Positions 18,924 through 27,206 of a stretch of DNA of 64,000 nt are shown piece after piece. The notes beneath the pieces were generated by a model. The model made no database searches, was not told the DNA's origin, and saw only the letters and a list, made by a program, of their open reading frames with translations. Both the position numbers and the translations under genes were made by a program. The stretch spans positions 186,001 to 250,000 of the forward strand of contig VGCI01000002.1 of NCBI GenBank assembly GCA_016870095.1, read 5' to 3'. Position 1 is the stretch's first letter, and each line of letters starts with the position of its first letter. The stretch is from Alphaproteobacteria bacterium (GTDB taxonomy: Bacteria; Pseudomonadota; Alphaproteobacteria; Paracaedibacterales; VGCI01).

Positions 18924-18952
18924 TTGACGTATGTCTAATGTGTTTTTCTAAT
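18924..18952 (+). promoter_or_regulatory. Putative sigma-70 promoter of the ATP/ADP translocase gene
   Basis: TTGACG and TCTAAT separated by 17 bases, 115 bases upstream of the translocase ATG in an AT-rich leader. Both hexamers differ from consensus at one position. No competing gene starts nearby. Confidence 0.5.
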
Positions 18953-19066
18953 AATAATATTATAGAATAATCATATGCTTAATCGCTTAGTTTTTCTATT
19001 TTTGCAGAAGAAAAATTCGAAACCTACGGTAATGATTGGTATTAACAATGAAGGATTAACTAGAAA

Positions 19067-20626
19067 ATGAGTGCTAAAGATTCAACTCAACCCGAATTTA
19101 CAGGATGGCGTGCCGCTCTATGGCCCATTCATAACTATGAACTCAAGAAGTTCTTACCGCTGGCTTTTATCATGTTTTGTATATTGTTTAATTACACATT
19201 ATTACGAGACACAAAAGATACAATCGTTGTAAACTCCGCCGGTGCGGGTGCAATTTCATTCTTGAAATTATACTGTGTCACTCCTGCGGCCATTTTGTTT
19301 GTTATTATTTATGCAAAGCTAACGAATATTTTGTCTCGTGAAAACGTGTTTTATGCCGTTGTCATGCCGTTCTTAATATTTTTTGGTGCTTTTGCCTTTA
19401 TCATTTATCCAAATCTTGAAGCTTTACACCCCAGCCCAGAATCAATTTCTGCTCTAAAACTGGCACATCCGGCTTTAGTTGGATTTATTGATATTTATGC
19501 TTATTGGTCATTTTCCTTGTTCTATGTTCTCTCAGAGATTTGGGGAAGTGCAATGATTGCTTTGATGTTCTGGCAATTCGCCAACCACGTCGTACGCATG
19601 AGAGAGTCTAAACGATTTTATGGATTGTTTGGTGTGGTTGCAAACGTAGCCTTGATCTTATCAGGTCAATTGGTGCGCTACTGTTCCGAAGATATTAAGC
19701 AGTTCTACCCTTCTCATGAAGAAGCCTGGCAAATGTCTTTATACCTTCTCATGGGTTCCGTTGTTGTTTTTGGTGCATTTTCCATGATGATTTATCGATG
19801 GATGCATACGTCTGTTTTGACAGATAAGCGTTTCTTCGATCCAGAAGAAGCAGGCGTTCCCAAGAAGAAGAAAGAGAAGCCTTCCCTTACTGAAAGCTTT
19901 AAGTTAATTCTTCGTTCCCCTGAATTAGGATTCATTGCCCTCTTAATTATGGCCTATGGAATTACAATTAACTTGATTGAAGTTCAATGGAAAAATCAGC
20001 TCGGTCTCTTTTTCGGAGGAGATAAAGGGGGATACAACGCGTTCATGGGGAATTTCTCCACATTGACCGGTATCTTCACCATTGTGTTTGGATTGGTTGT
20101 TGGATCGAATATTCTACGCCGTGTCAGTTGGTTTAGTGCTGCTGTCATCACACCTCTTGTTATTACGTTGGGTGGTTTTATATTCTTCGCCTTTATCTTT
20201 GCGAAAGACTGGGTTGACTTTATCTTGCATGCCATATCGACAAGCCCCGTGGCAGCTGCAAGCTTCTTAGGCGCAGGAATTATTATCATCTCAAAAGGAA
20301 TCAAATATATCTTGTTCGATTCCACGAAAGAAATGGCATATATTCCCCTAGATGATGAATTGAAAACCAAAGGTAAAGCGGCCGTAGACGTCATTGGTGG
20401 GCGTGCTGGTAAAGCCGGTGGTGCTTTCGTTCAAAGTAACCTTCAAATGATCCTAGCCGCTGTTGGAATCAGCAGTGGTGCAGGTGAAGTTGCAGCGACA
20501 GCTCCTTATGCATTTGGTATTTTTGCCGTCATTTGCGTTCTGTGGCTCTTCGCTGTAAAAGGCTTATCTACCAAAGTTACAGCAGCTGTCGCAAGACGCG
20601 CTGAAGAAACAAAAGCCGCTAAATAA
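19067..20626 (+). CDS. tlc: ATP/ADP translocase (Tlc/NTT family)
   Basis: A nucleotide transporter of the inner membrane that in Rickettsia and Chlamydia exchanges host ATP for bacterial ADP. The 519 aa carry about eleven or twelve helices. The N-terminal family signature is clear: WPIHNYELKKFLPLAFIMFCI-like start, NYTLLRDTKDTIVV at about residues 42-55, and DSTKEMAYIPLDDELKTKGKAAVDV at about 416-440. The length matches the 500-520 aa family. Whether this copy exchanges ATP/ADP or imports other nucleotides cannot be decided by eye. It is a single-gene unit with its own promoter and a strong terminator. Confidence 0.95.
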   Translation: MSAKDSTQPEFTGWRAALWPIHNYELKKFLPLAFIMFCILFNYTLLRDTKDTIVVNSAGAGAISFLKLYCVTPAAILFVIIYAKLTNILSRENVFYAVVMPFLIFFGAFAFIIYPNLEALHPSPESISALKLAHPALVGFIDIYAYWSFSLFYVLSEIWGSAMIALMFWQFANHVVRMRESKRFYGLFGVVANVALILSGQLVRYCSEDIKQFYPSHEEAWQMSLYLLMGSVVVFGAFSMMIYRWMHTSVLTDKRFFDPEEAGVPKKKKEKPSLTESFKLILRSPELGFIALLIMAYGITINLIEVQWKNQLGLFFGGDKGGYNAFMGNFSTLTGIFTIVFGLVVGSNILRRVSWFSAAVITPLVITLGGFIFFAFIFAKDWVDFILHAISTSPVAAASFLGAGIIIISKGIKYILFDSTKEMAYIPLDDELKTKGKAAVDVIGGRAGKAGGAFVQSNLQMILAAVGISSGAGEVAATAPYAFGIFAVICVLWLFAVKGLSTKVTAAVARRAEETKAAK

Positions 20627-20654
20627 AGGTTTTTAACCGACTTTTGTAGGGAAG

Positions 20655-20681
20655 CGGGGAGATTTTTCTCCCCGTTTTTTT
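20655..20681 (+). terminator. Intrinsic terminator of the ATP/ADP translocase gene
   Basis: An 8-bp perfect stem (CGGGGAGA with TCTCCCCG) with a TTTT loop, followed by seven T residues, 29 bases after the stop codon. Confidence 0.95.
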
Positions 20682-20710
20682 ATGGCCAAAATACTAAAAA
20701 ATTATTTTGA

Positions 20711-21226
20711 TTAAAAAACATCTGGAGAATAAGATCGTTCTTGAGAATGGAGCGGAGTTAAAGATTCCGATACTTTATCATCGTCATTCCTGACATCCGC
20801 CAAAGCCATCGTAGGACTTGATGGGGTAACCGCCATAACTTTATTGACAGCTTTCGCAAATGCATTCCGCAATACCCCTTGATATCTTTTTAGGACCTTT
20901 TCATCTCCTGCCACATCGATAAGTTCAAGGTGCGAATTAACCCATTGGCTCATTATTCCCCGAAAGTAATCCATAGATTGCTTGGGTTGACTGAATTGAC
21001 ATTGAAAAAGCATCTCCGGAGAGATTTTTAGCATTTCGTCGCGAATTTTTCTTTCTTGATATTCATCAGCATCGTACCATTTTTGACGAACATCATCGAA
21101 TTCCCGTAACTCTCGCAATTCTAAATCCCCAGGAAAGTTTGCCCAGCCTGAGCTCACGAATAAAGCTATATATAAGCTACCAATCAACCCATTTCTTGTG
21201 CGGACGGGAAGAAATATTTGAAACAT
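20711..21226 (-). CDS. Hypothetical exported protein
   Basis: 171 aa from the ATG at 21226, which has a GTGAGG ribosome site. An open frame continues to 21295, but that extension has no support. An N-terminal signal peptide (about residues 10-29, LIGSLYIALFVSSGWA, likely cut after GWA) is followed by a charged, helical mature part rich in Glu, Arg and Asp, and a Ser-rich tail. No family is recognised. It is convergent with the translocase gene. Confidence 0.6.
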   Translation of the reverse strand: MFQIFLPVRTRNGLIGSLYIALFVSSGWANFPGDLELRELREFDDVRQKWYDADEYQERKIRDEMLKISPEMLFQCQFSQPKQSMDYFRGIMSQWVNSHLELIDVAGDEKVLKRYQGVLRNAFAKAVNKVMAVTPSSPTMALADVRNDDDKVSESLTPLHSQERSYSPDVF

Positions 21227-21783
21227 AATAACCTCACTTTCTTTAATTATTAATAATGGTCTTTCACCTGGCATTAAGCCTATGATTGTTATCATATTCC
21301 TAATTCTTCGTATAGCAGACGGATTAACAGGGGGCTTTAAGCCATTGATGGCAAGCTTGATTGCGCAATCATTGAGTTTATTATTCTAATGAAAGAGTCT
21401 AGGAACTTATCAGACTGTTAAACGATTACCATAAATAACTCTTTTCCTTTGCATTAGTCCATCAGGTTCACCCTCATAAATGTTTAGAGATACGATCAGG
21501 TTATGGCTATGAGTTTCAAAAAGCATACTTGCTGTTTTTATTTGGAGTTCATATGATGAGAACCTCAATTTTTCGCATAAAACATAAGCATCCCTGATCA
21601 AGCCCATTGCAAACTATATAGGTTAAAATTTGATCATAATTCACCTATCTCTTGGCATGATTGAAGAGTAAGTTCCTTTTTATCCTCTTTTCGAATGTTT
21701 TGAGTCGAGGATAAAAAATAAAAATCTTATTTTATAAATATTTATCTTATGAGGTAAGCAAAAAATTAAAAAGGGAGGGAAAA
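21227..21783. other. AT-rich intergenic region before hemerythrin
   Basis: About 560 bases between a leftward exported-protein gene and the rightward hemerythrin gene. Apart from one doubtful 65-codon frame (21410-21607) I see only AT-rich sequence without clear hairpins. It marks the start of the accessory stretch 21.2-25.5 kb. Confidence 0.5.
21410..21607 (-). CDS. Doubtful small protein, 65 aa
   Basis: An open frame with mixed amino-acid composition (MGLIRDAYVLCEKLRF, then HSHNLIVSLNIYEGE) but no recognisable domain and no ribosome site before the ATG. It could be a remnant of a longer gene or chance. It is listed because nothing else explains this stretch. Confidence 0.25.
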   Translation of the reverse strand: MGLIRDAYVLCEKLRFSSYELQIKTASMLFETHSHNLIVSLNIYEGEPDGLMQRKRVIYGNRLTV

Positions 21784-22221
21784 ATGAATATTTATAATTA
21801 CTTAAAAAAAGATCATCGTGCCGTTGATGAAATTTTTCAACACATACTTTCCACGAAAAGCCTTAAAAAGCGTGAATCCCTATTTGAAGAAGTCGCTAAG
21901 GAACTGCTTCTGCATATTGAAACTGAAAATGCTACATTTTACAATGCCTTAAGGGAGTATGAAGAAATTTATGAGAAAATTGAACATGCTGATAAAGAAC
22001 ATGAAGAAGTTAAAGAATATATTTCGAGGATAAGGGGTGTTTCCATTGAAAATGAAAAATGGATGGAATTGTTTGGAGAATTTAAGCATTCCGTTACACA
22101 CCATGTCGAAGAAGAGGAAGGGGATATTTTCGATTTAGCAAAAGAAGTTTTAAGTACGGAAGAAGCTAATGAATTAGCCAAAGAGATGGATGCATTAAAA
22201 GGCGAATTAATGGCCGCATAA
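21784..22221 (+). CDS. Hemerythrin-domain protein
   Basis: A 145-aa four-helix diiron protein that can bind oxygen or nitric oxide. The iron ligands are visible in order: His in LKKDHRAVD (residue 11), His and Glu in LLLHIETENATFY (about 41-45), His in DKEHEEVKEY, and His-His-Glu in VTHHVEEEEGDIF near 103-110. Such HHE-domain proteins often protect against nitrosative or oxidative stress or repair Fe-S clusters, but the exact role is unknown here. A strong GGGAGGG ribosome site precedes the start, and a hairpin follows the stop. It stands alone. Confidence 0.9.
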   Translation: MNIYNYLKKDHRAVDEIFQHILSTKSLKKRESLFEEVAKELLLHIETENATFYNALREYEEIYEKIEHADKEHEEVKEYISRIRGVSIENEKWMELFGEFKHSVTHHVEEEEGDIFDLAKEVLSTEEANELAKEMDALKGELMAA

Positions 22222-22230
22222 TATATTAAT

Positions 22231-22268
22231 TTGGTGCCTTTTCTTATGAATGGGCACCAAAAATTTTT
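22231..22268 (+). terminator. Probable terminator after hemerythrin
   Basis: A perfect 8-bp stem (TTGGTGCC with GGCACCAA) and a 14-base loop, followed by AAA and five T residues, 10 bases past the stop. The T tract is set back by three A residues, so strength is uncertain. Confidence 0.6.
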
Positions 22269-22505
22269 AACAAAGTTTAGATTATCTTATATAAGGTACA
22301 AATATCCAATCACCCAACATTACAATCGTAATTATTTTGCCCTATACGCCCTTTATAAAAAAAATGATACCCCCAAAAATAATGGATAGCAGATGTTTAA
22401 AATAATTTTTAAATTAAATAATTAAGAATGTATTTATAATTTTAATCATTTGAAAATTATTAAACATAAATTGCGCTATAAAATAAAAGAAAAGGGATAT
22501 ATTTT

Positions 22506-24461
22506 ATGAGAATTAGAACGAAATGTTTACTTTATATTTTAACTTTAGCAACGAATTGCACGTCAATTTTAGCTATGGATCAAGCAGTGAAGGGTGAACC
22601 CACTGTCTTAAGGAAAAATGTTAATACATTAACATCTGTGGAGAGAAGTGATTATGTTAGGGGTTGCTACTTACTAAAAAATGAAGTAGTTACCAAAGGA
22701 GTCGTAAAAGGACAAAACTACACGAACACATACGATTTTTACGTGGTTACTTATATGCAAGATAGCGTAGTCAACCACTCCAATTTTACGAATCAACCCT
22801 CATTTTTACCATGGCACCGTCAATTCATTTTGCAATTTGAAAAAGATCTTCAACGAGTACTTCAAAAGCCATCTTTTGCCCTACCTTATTGGGATTGGAC
22901 CGAAGATGCTGCATTGCCCGATCCAAAACAAGCATCTATTTGGGCTTCTAATTTTATGGGAGGAGATGGTGATAATATTATCATTGGTAAAAGTGAACTT
23001 CAGACCACTACTTGGGTTACAGTTCCTGATTCCCAAAGGAAACAAACAGGAACAACTTTAAGCCGGGCTATGGGGAGAGATCCCAAGGCTCCAACACTGC
23101 CTACGCTTGCAGATGTAAATTATGCTCTTGAATGCCCAACCTATGAGTATACTAGCCAAGATGGTAAAAGTGAAGGTGGCTTGAGAATCACTTTAGAGGG
23201 GTTACTTGATAACCCACAAATAGCACCAAACTTTCATCAACGAGTTTGTCAGTGGATAGGTGGCACAATGAGTGTGCCTTCACCGAACGATCCAGCCTAT
23301 TTTCTACATCTGTGTAACATCGATCGTATTTGGGCAATTTGGCAAGAGAAGAGATTATTTTCTGAACTTTCCGTTGATAGAACTTCATATCCACGTGGGT
23401 CTCGATATAGTAAAGGACAAAATCTTGATGATAATATGGAACCATGGGACACAAGTATGGTTGATCCGACCCCATATGAGTGGAAAACACCTGGTGTGTC
23501 ATGTACTCCAGGTCAAGTAATTAACTATAGGACACTTGGGTATAGATATTCTAATCTCACTCCTCCTCCATACTTTGTAGCAATCACGACTTCTGATGAG
23601 GGAATTATAAACCTTACCGCTAGTAATAGTGGAATAACATGGAACCTTCCAATATCCCAAAATCCTGGAGACGGTATTCGAAAAGACTATATGCGAACAG
23701 GGCATGCCGTAAGCATGACAACTTTCAATGACCAATTATGGTTGGCTACTTGCAGACCTTCATCAAGTGGAATTATTGATCTTTCTTCAACAAGCGATGG
23801 GATTAAATGGGGTAAAGTACTAACCTTTCCGGGAGATAACGATCGTAGAGCCAATGACATAAGTATGGCATCTTTCAATAAGAAATTATGGTTGGCAAGC
23901 ACCATGCCTGGTTCGGGAGCACTTCAAATTTCCAATAATGATGGAACGACGACATGGAACAAATTTGAGACTTCCCCAAGAGAGACTGATAGAAGAGGAT
24001 CTGCCATAAGCATAGCAACTTTCTTAAACCGATTATATGTGGCAACCTGCACAAATAATAATTATGGATATATTCAGCTTTCTTCAACAGATGGGGAAAC
24101 TTGGGATGACTTAGTAACTGGGCCTGGAGACCCGGAGCGTAGAGCATCGTACATAAGTTTAGCATCTTTTAAAGATAAATTTTACATGGCATCTTCTAAT
24201 CCAGGTAATGGTCAAATACAGATCTCATCATCAACTGACGGAACTAAATGGGAAGAAACACAAAACTTAAATTGGACGGCTTCGCCTTTACAATTAATTT
24301 CTTCCCCAAACAGAATGTTATTAGTAACTTCTAAGCCTGGCGACTGTATAGTACAGGGTGGATATACTGAAGACGGAACAACATGGATTCCGCTTGATAT
24401 GGGACCTCTTGGTTGTCTACGGGCACCTATGGTTAGTGGAGCATATTTTTTAACTATGTAG
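22506..24461 (+). CDS. Exported tyrosinase-fold protein with Asp-box propeller, altered copper sites
   Basis: 651 aa. A signal peptide (about residues 1-23, cut after ILA) is followed by a tyrosinase domain (about 70-345) with FLPWHRQFILQFE (CuA) and NFHQRVCQWIGG plus PNDPAYFLHLCNIDRIW (CuB). Compared with Streptomyces tyrosinase the ligands kept are His104, His244 and His268. The first CuA His is Tyr83, the second CuA His appears replaced (FTNQPSF), and the second CuB His is Cys248. From about residue 357, six blades of about 49 residues follow with Asp-box motifs (SSTDGETW, SSTDGTKW, STSDGIKW), a beta-propeller. Oxidase activity is therefore doubtful; a binding or altered-metal role is possible. 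It has its own terminator. Confidence 0.8.
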   Translation: MRIRTKCLLYILTLATNCTSILAMDQAVKGEPTVLRKNVNTLTSVERSDYVRGCYLLKNEVVTKGVVKGQNYTNTYDFYVVTYMQDSVVNHSNFTNQPSFLPWHRQFILQFEKDLQRVLQKPSFALPYWDWTEDAALPDPKQASIWASNFMGGDGDNIIIGKSELQTTTWVTVPDSQRKQTGTTLSRAMGRDPKAPTLPTLADVNYALECPTYEYTSQDGKSEGGLRITLEGLLDNPQIAPNFHQRVCQWIGGTMSVPSPNDPAYFLHLCNIDRIWAIWQEKRLFSELSVDRTSYPRGSRYSKGQNLDDNMEPWDTSMVDPTPYEWKTPGVSCTPGQVINYRTLGYRYSNLTPPPYFVAITTSDEGIINLTASNSGITWNLPISQNPGDGIRKDYMRTGHAVSMTTFNDQLWLATCRPSSSGIIDLSSTSDGIKWGKVLTFPGDNDRRANDISMASFNKKLWLASTMPGSGALQISNNDGTTTWNKFETSPRETDRRGSAISIATFLNRLYVATCTNNNYGYIQLSSTDGETWDDLVTGPGDPERRASYISLASFKDKFYMASSNPGNGQIQISSSTDGTKWEETQNLNWTASPLQLISSPNRMLLVTSKPGDCIVQGGYTEDGTTWIPLDMGPLGCLRAPMVSGAYFLTM

Positions 24462-24487
24462 ATAGAAATTGATATGGGTAAGAGAAA

Positions 24488-24550
24488 TTGAATGTAACTT
24501 ACTTACATATTTAGTCTCTGTAGGTCTTTTAATAAAAAGGTTACATTCAA
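24488..24550. repeat. 11-bp inverted repeat after the tyrosinase-like gene
   Basis: TTGAATGTAAC at 24488-24498 is matched exactly in reverse complement by GTTACATTCAA at 24540-24550, with a 41-base spacer. It lies between the tyrosinase-like stop and its terminator. It could form an mRNA stem or be an operator-like or mobile-element remnant. Confidence 0.6.
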
Positions 24551-24583
24551 CGAGATAAAAGCAATATTAAGTTTTCTAATTAC

Positions 24584-24626
24584 AGGCGCATAAGCTAAGA
24601 AATCTCTTGGTTTATGCGCCTTTTTT
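24584..24626 (+). terminator. Intrinsic terminator between tyrosinase-like and LuxR genes
   Basis: A perfect 10-bp stem (AGGCGCATAA with TTATGCGCCT), an 18-base loop, then a run of T residues. It lies between two convergent genes and best serves the rightward one. Confidence 0.85.
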
Positions 24627-24666
24627 AAAAAGTGAATATTACTCTGCATGAATGACCATTAATATT

Positions 24667-25527
24667 CTAAAAGTTATTCTCATCATCCTTATAATTTGGA
24701 GATGCAGGGGATGACTCTAAAAAATAATCGATCAATTTTGATTTACTGATAACACCGAGTTTAATTTTTATGTTGCCTATATGAGATGTTATTGTATGGG
24801 GGGAAAGTTCTAAAATAGAGGCTATTTCTTTAATACTTTTTCCTTTACTCAGATGCGTCATACAGTCAAATTCTCTGGTAGAAATGCTAAACTCTTTCCC
24901 CAAAATCATGATGGGGTGCTGAGATAAAATTGTTTGTTCAATCAGCTTCATTCTACTTGTTTTTTGAGAATTTTCTAAGCTTGCCTCCCTCATTTTATTC
25001 TCATAAAGAGCAGAATAGGGAAAGCTCTTTATTTCTTCACCAGTCACGAGAGTTCTTGCCTGTTGATGAAAATAAGTCATAAACCGTTGAAGTAGATCAA
25101 ACGAATTCAGATATAGATTGTGAGCTTGTTGAATTCCAACACTTGAGCTAAAAATAAAGGTTTCAAAAAAGTCACCCCTGTTAATTGTGACATTAAGTCC
25201 ATTTCTAATGCCCATTTCTTTTAAGACATTCATGGTAGAAGACAAGACTGTCGACTCAAGAGGCCACAAATACTTATGAACACCTTGGGAAGGGATATAT
25301 ACAAAATCTTCCAGAAAAATTTCATTAGGTTTGGTTAGATTATGATCAAAATAAAATTTGAGAAACTTAGGTCGATTTCCTAAAACAAAGTAGCGTCCGT
25401 TTAAATAATATCTTCCATAAAAAAAATGAGAAATGGGTAAATGTTCAAAAAGGGGTTTGCATATATTACTAAAAACTTCTTGTTGCTGAATATTATAGGC
25501 CAGAAGATCTGAATAATCTTTTATCAA
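24667..25527 (-). CDS. LuxR-family HTH regulator
   Basis: 286 aa. The C-terminal LuxR helix-turn-helix is clear from about residue 212: STREFDCMTHLSKGKSIKEIA, then LELSPHTITSHIGNIKIKLG. The N-terminal 200 residues are rich in Phe, Tyr and Asn and may be a ligand-sensing domain like those of the many solo LuxR proteins of Legionella and Coxiella, but no autoinducer motif is recognisable. No partner synthase is in the window. It is convergent with the tyrosinase-like gene and shares its AT-rich base composition, so both may have arrived together (inference). Confidence 0.8.
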   Translation of the reverse strand: MIKDYSDLLAYNIQQQEVFSNICKPLFEHLPISHFFYGRYYLNGRYFVLGNRPKFLKFYFDHNLTKPNEIFLEDFVYIPSQGVHKYLWPLESTVLSSTMNVLKEMGIRNGLNVTINRGDFFETFIFSSSVGIQQAHNLYLNSFDLLQRFMTYFHQQARTLVTGEEIKSFPYSALYENKMREASLENSQKTSRMKLIEQTILSQHPIMILGKEFSISTREFDCMTHLSKGKSIKEIASILELSPHTITSHIGNIKIKLGVISKSKLIDYFLESSPASPNYKDDENNF

Positions 25528-25855
25528 AGTTAAATGTCATCCTTAATAAAACGCTTCCTCAAAATTATTGAAAAACAAATAAAATTAAAGATCAAACATA
25601 TGTTTTAATTCATTATTTTCTTTATTAATTTAATTAAAAAGATTCATGTTTAACACCATATCACAACCCTCCATAGAAATCTTATTATTTTATGCTCCCT
25701 TTAAAAGGGGGTCCTGTTCGCTTATAATTGAAAGGGAGAACACTAAAGAATTTTTGAATACCTCTCATAATTCTCACGGTTGTGACAATTTAGAGGAAAT
25801 TTTTTTGAGGTATTTTGAGAGATTTAGCGAAATCCTCTCACACGGTTGGTTTTCA
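25528..25855. other. Intergenic region between LuxR gene and tRNA-Leu
   Basis: About 330 bases upstream of the leftward LuxR gene. AT-rich and without a supported gene: the open frames crossing it run into the tRNA-Leu gene and have no ribosome site. It should hold the LuxR promoter and the 3' flank of the tRNA. Confidence 0.5.
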
Positions 25856-25942
25856 TGGTGCCCTCGGGGAGAATCGAACTCCCACGTCCTTACGAACAAC
25901 AGATTTTGAGTCTGCCGCGTCTACCAATTCCGCCACAAGGGC
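25856..25942 (-). tRNA. tRNA-Leu (CAA)
   Basis: An 87-nt class II tRNA with encoded CCA. The acceptor stem GCCCTTG pairs with CGAGGGC (one G-T pair), and the anticodon loop is CTCAAAA on a GCAGA/TCTGT-type stem. A long variable arm and the T loop TTCGATT follow. The anticodon CAA reads UUG. Confidence 0.95.
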
Positions 25943-26022
25943 TAACATGGTCAGACAGCTTGCAATCCGCCTGACCATATCGAATCATACCGATTTACAC
26001 AATAAGTTCAATAGAAAAAAAT

Positions 26023-27180
26023 TTAATTTTTTCGAGCCGAATGAACCCGCTCATTCTTCTGTCGAGGAATTTTCCTTTTTGGTTGAAGTGAAGACGGCAC
26101 TGGGCCCTCTTCTAACTCATTCAAGATTTTTTTAACATGCTTTGAAAGTTGGTACACCCGTGGAATATCTTCATAGGATTTAAAAGTGAGCGACAGTTTA
26201 TACGGAATACAAAAAACCGACTGATAATGCCCATAAATTTTCTGACGCGGCGTATGAAGAAGTCGATGAGTTTCCCGCTCTCCTGAGGAATGCCGAAATG
26301 ATGAGGCGGAAAGGTGAGAGAAGCTTTGGATAACACCAAAAACATACATTTTTGGCAATCCCTCTTCCATTACTTTGATAAACAAAGGGGCGCCACTACT
26401 ACCCGCTAGGGCCAGTGCATAAGGAGGTTTCCCCAATTTTTGCCACTCACGATTGGCTTGATAGGTTCGAATTGTTCGTTCAGAATCAGAAGCTTTAAAG
26501 GGCTTCAAATGATCATTCGGCTCAAAATAAATAGCCCCCATCATGACTGTTTTGCGGTCATATAATGCTTCGGGATCTTTTCCCATAATAGAAAAAATGT
26601 CAGATTCAGGAAGGGAAAAAGCGCGACGTTGGACCGGCGTCCCTCGGGGTATATCTGCAGAACCAAAAGTTGCAACATACAAGGGAGGCACGTCATTGAA
26701 TATTTTTTCATTAAATAAAGGAACAGGATTAATGCCCTGTACAGGTTTTTTTAGTTTCAAAAACATCAAATCATATTTTGCCTGCAAGGGAAATTCTGTT
26801 TGATAATACCGAGGATGTGTCCTTAAGGCTTTAACCTGATAATTTTGTTCTGATTCGCGAGAAATGACATTCCCAAAACCAACAATAATATTGTTCAAAT
26901 GAATTTTTCCTTCAAACCCATGAGCCGCTGTCATGACAATGTCTGGTGTAATTAAAACCCCCGTCTGCAAAATATGACGATGATGATCATAAATAAAACA
27001 ACTTGCCTTAAATGCTTCTTCTGTTTCGACAAAATCTATATAGTCTTGCGCTTGGTGAAGGCCATCGGAAAGCATTGTGTGGCAAGGGGTTAAAAAAAAC
27101 ACTATGAGCAAGATAATTTTTGGAATTATGGTCATTGTTAATAGAAAGTTCCGAAAAAGAAGGGATGAAATTCTTTCCAT
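26023..27180 (-). CDS. Exported trypsin-like serine protease
   Basis: 385 aa. A hydrophobic N-terminal signal (about residues 18-33) leads to a chymotrypsin-fold domain with the full triad: His87 in MTAAHGF, Asp137 in YDLMFLKL and Ser262 in AGSSGAPLF. It is expected in the periplasm or outside the cell. A Lys/Arg-rich tail of about 25 residues ends the protein. It lacks the PDZ domains of DegP-type proteases, so general protein quality control is less likely than cleavage of a specific target. An ATG at 27135 is an alternative start. It follows the EAL-like gene after 26 bases and may share its transcript. Confidence 0.82.
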   Translation of the reverse strand: MERISSLLFRNFLLTMTIIPKIILLIVFFLTPCHTMLSDGLHQAQDYIDFVETEEAFKASCFIYDHHRHILQTGVLITPDIVMTAAHGFEGKIHLNNIIVGFGNVISRESEQNYQVKALRTHPRYYQTEFPLQAKYDLMFLKLKKPVQGINPVPLFNEKIFNDVPPLYVATFGSADIPRGTPVQRRAFSLPESDIFSIMGKDPEALYDRKTVMMGAIYFEPNDHLKPFKASDSERTIRTYQANREWQKLGKPPYALALAGSSGAPLFIKVMEEGLPKMYVFGVIQSFSHLSASSFRHSSGERETHRLLHTPRQKIYGHYQSVFCIPYKLSLTFKSYEDIPRVYQLSKHVKKILNELEEGPVPSSLQPKRKIPRQKNERVHSARKN

Positions 27181-27206
27181 AAATTACAACTCTTTCTTTA
27201 AAAATT

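Noticed and set aside
25646-25909. Rightward 87-codon frame, and a second at 25815-26135, near tRNA-Leu (CAA)
   Set aside because: Both run through the antisense of the tRNA gene, the second also into the protease gene, and neither has a ribosome site or recognisable domain.
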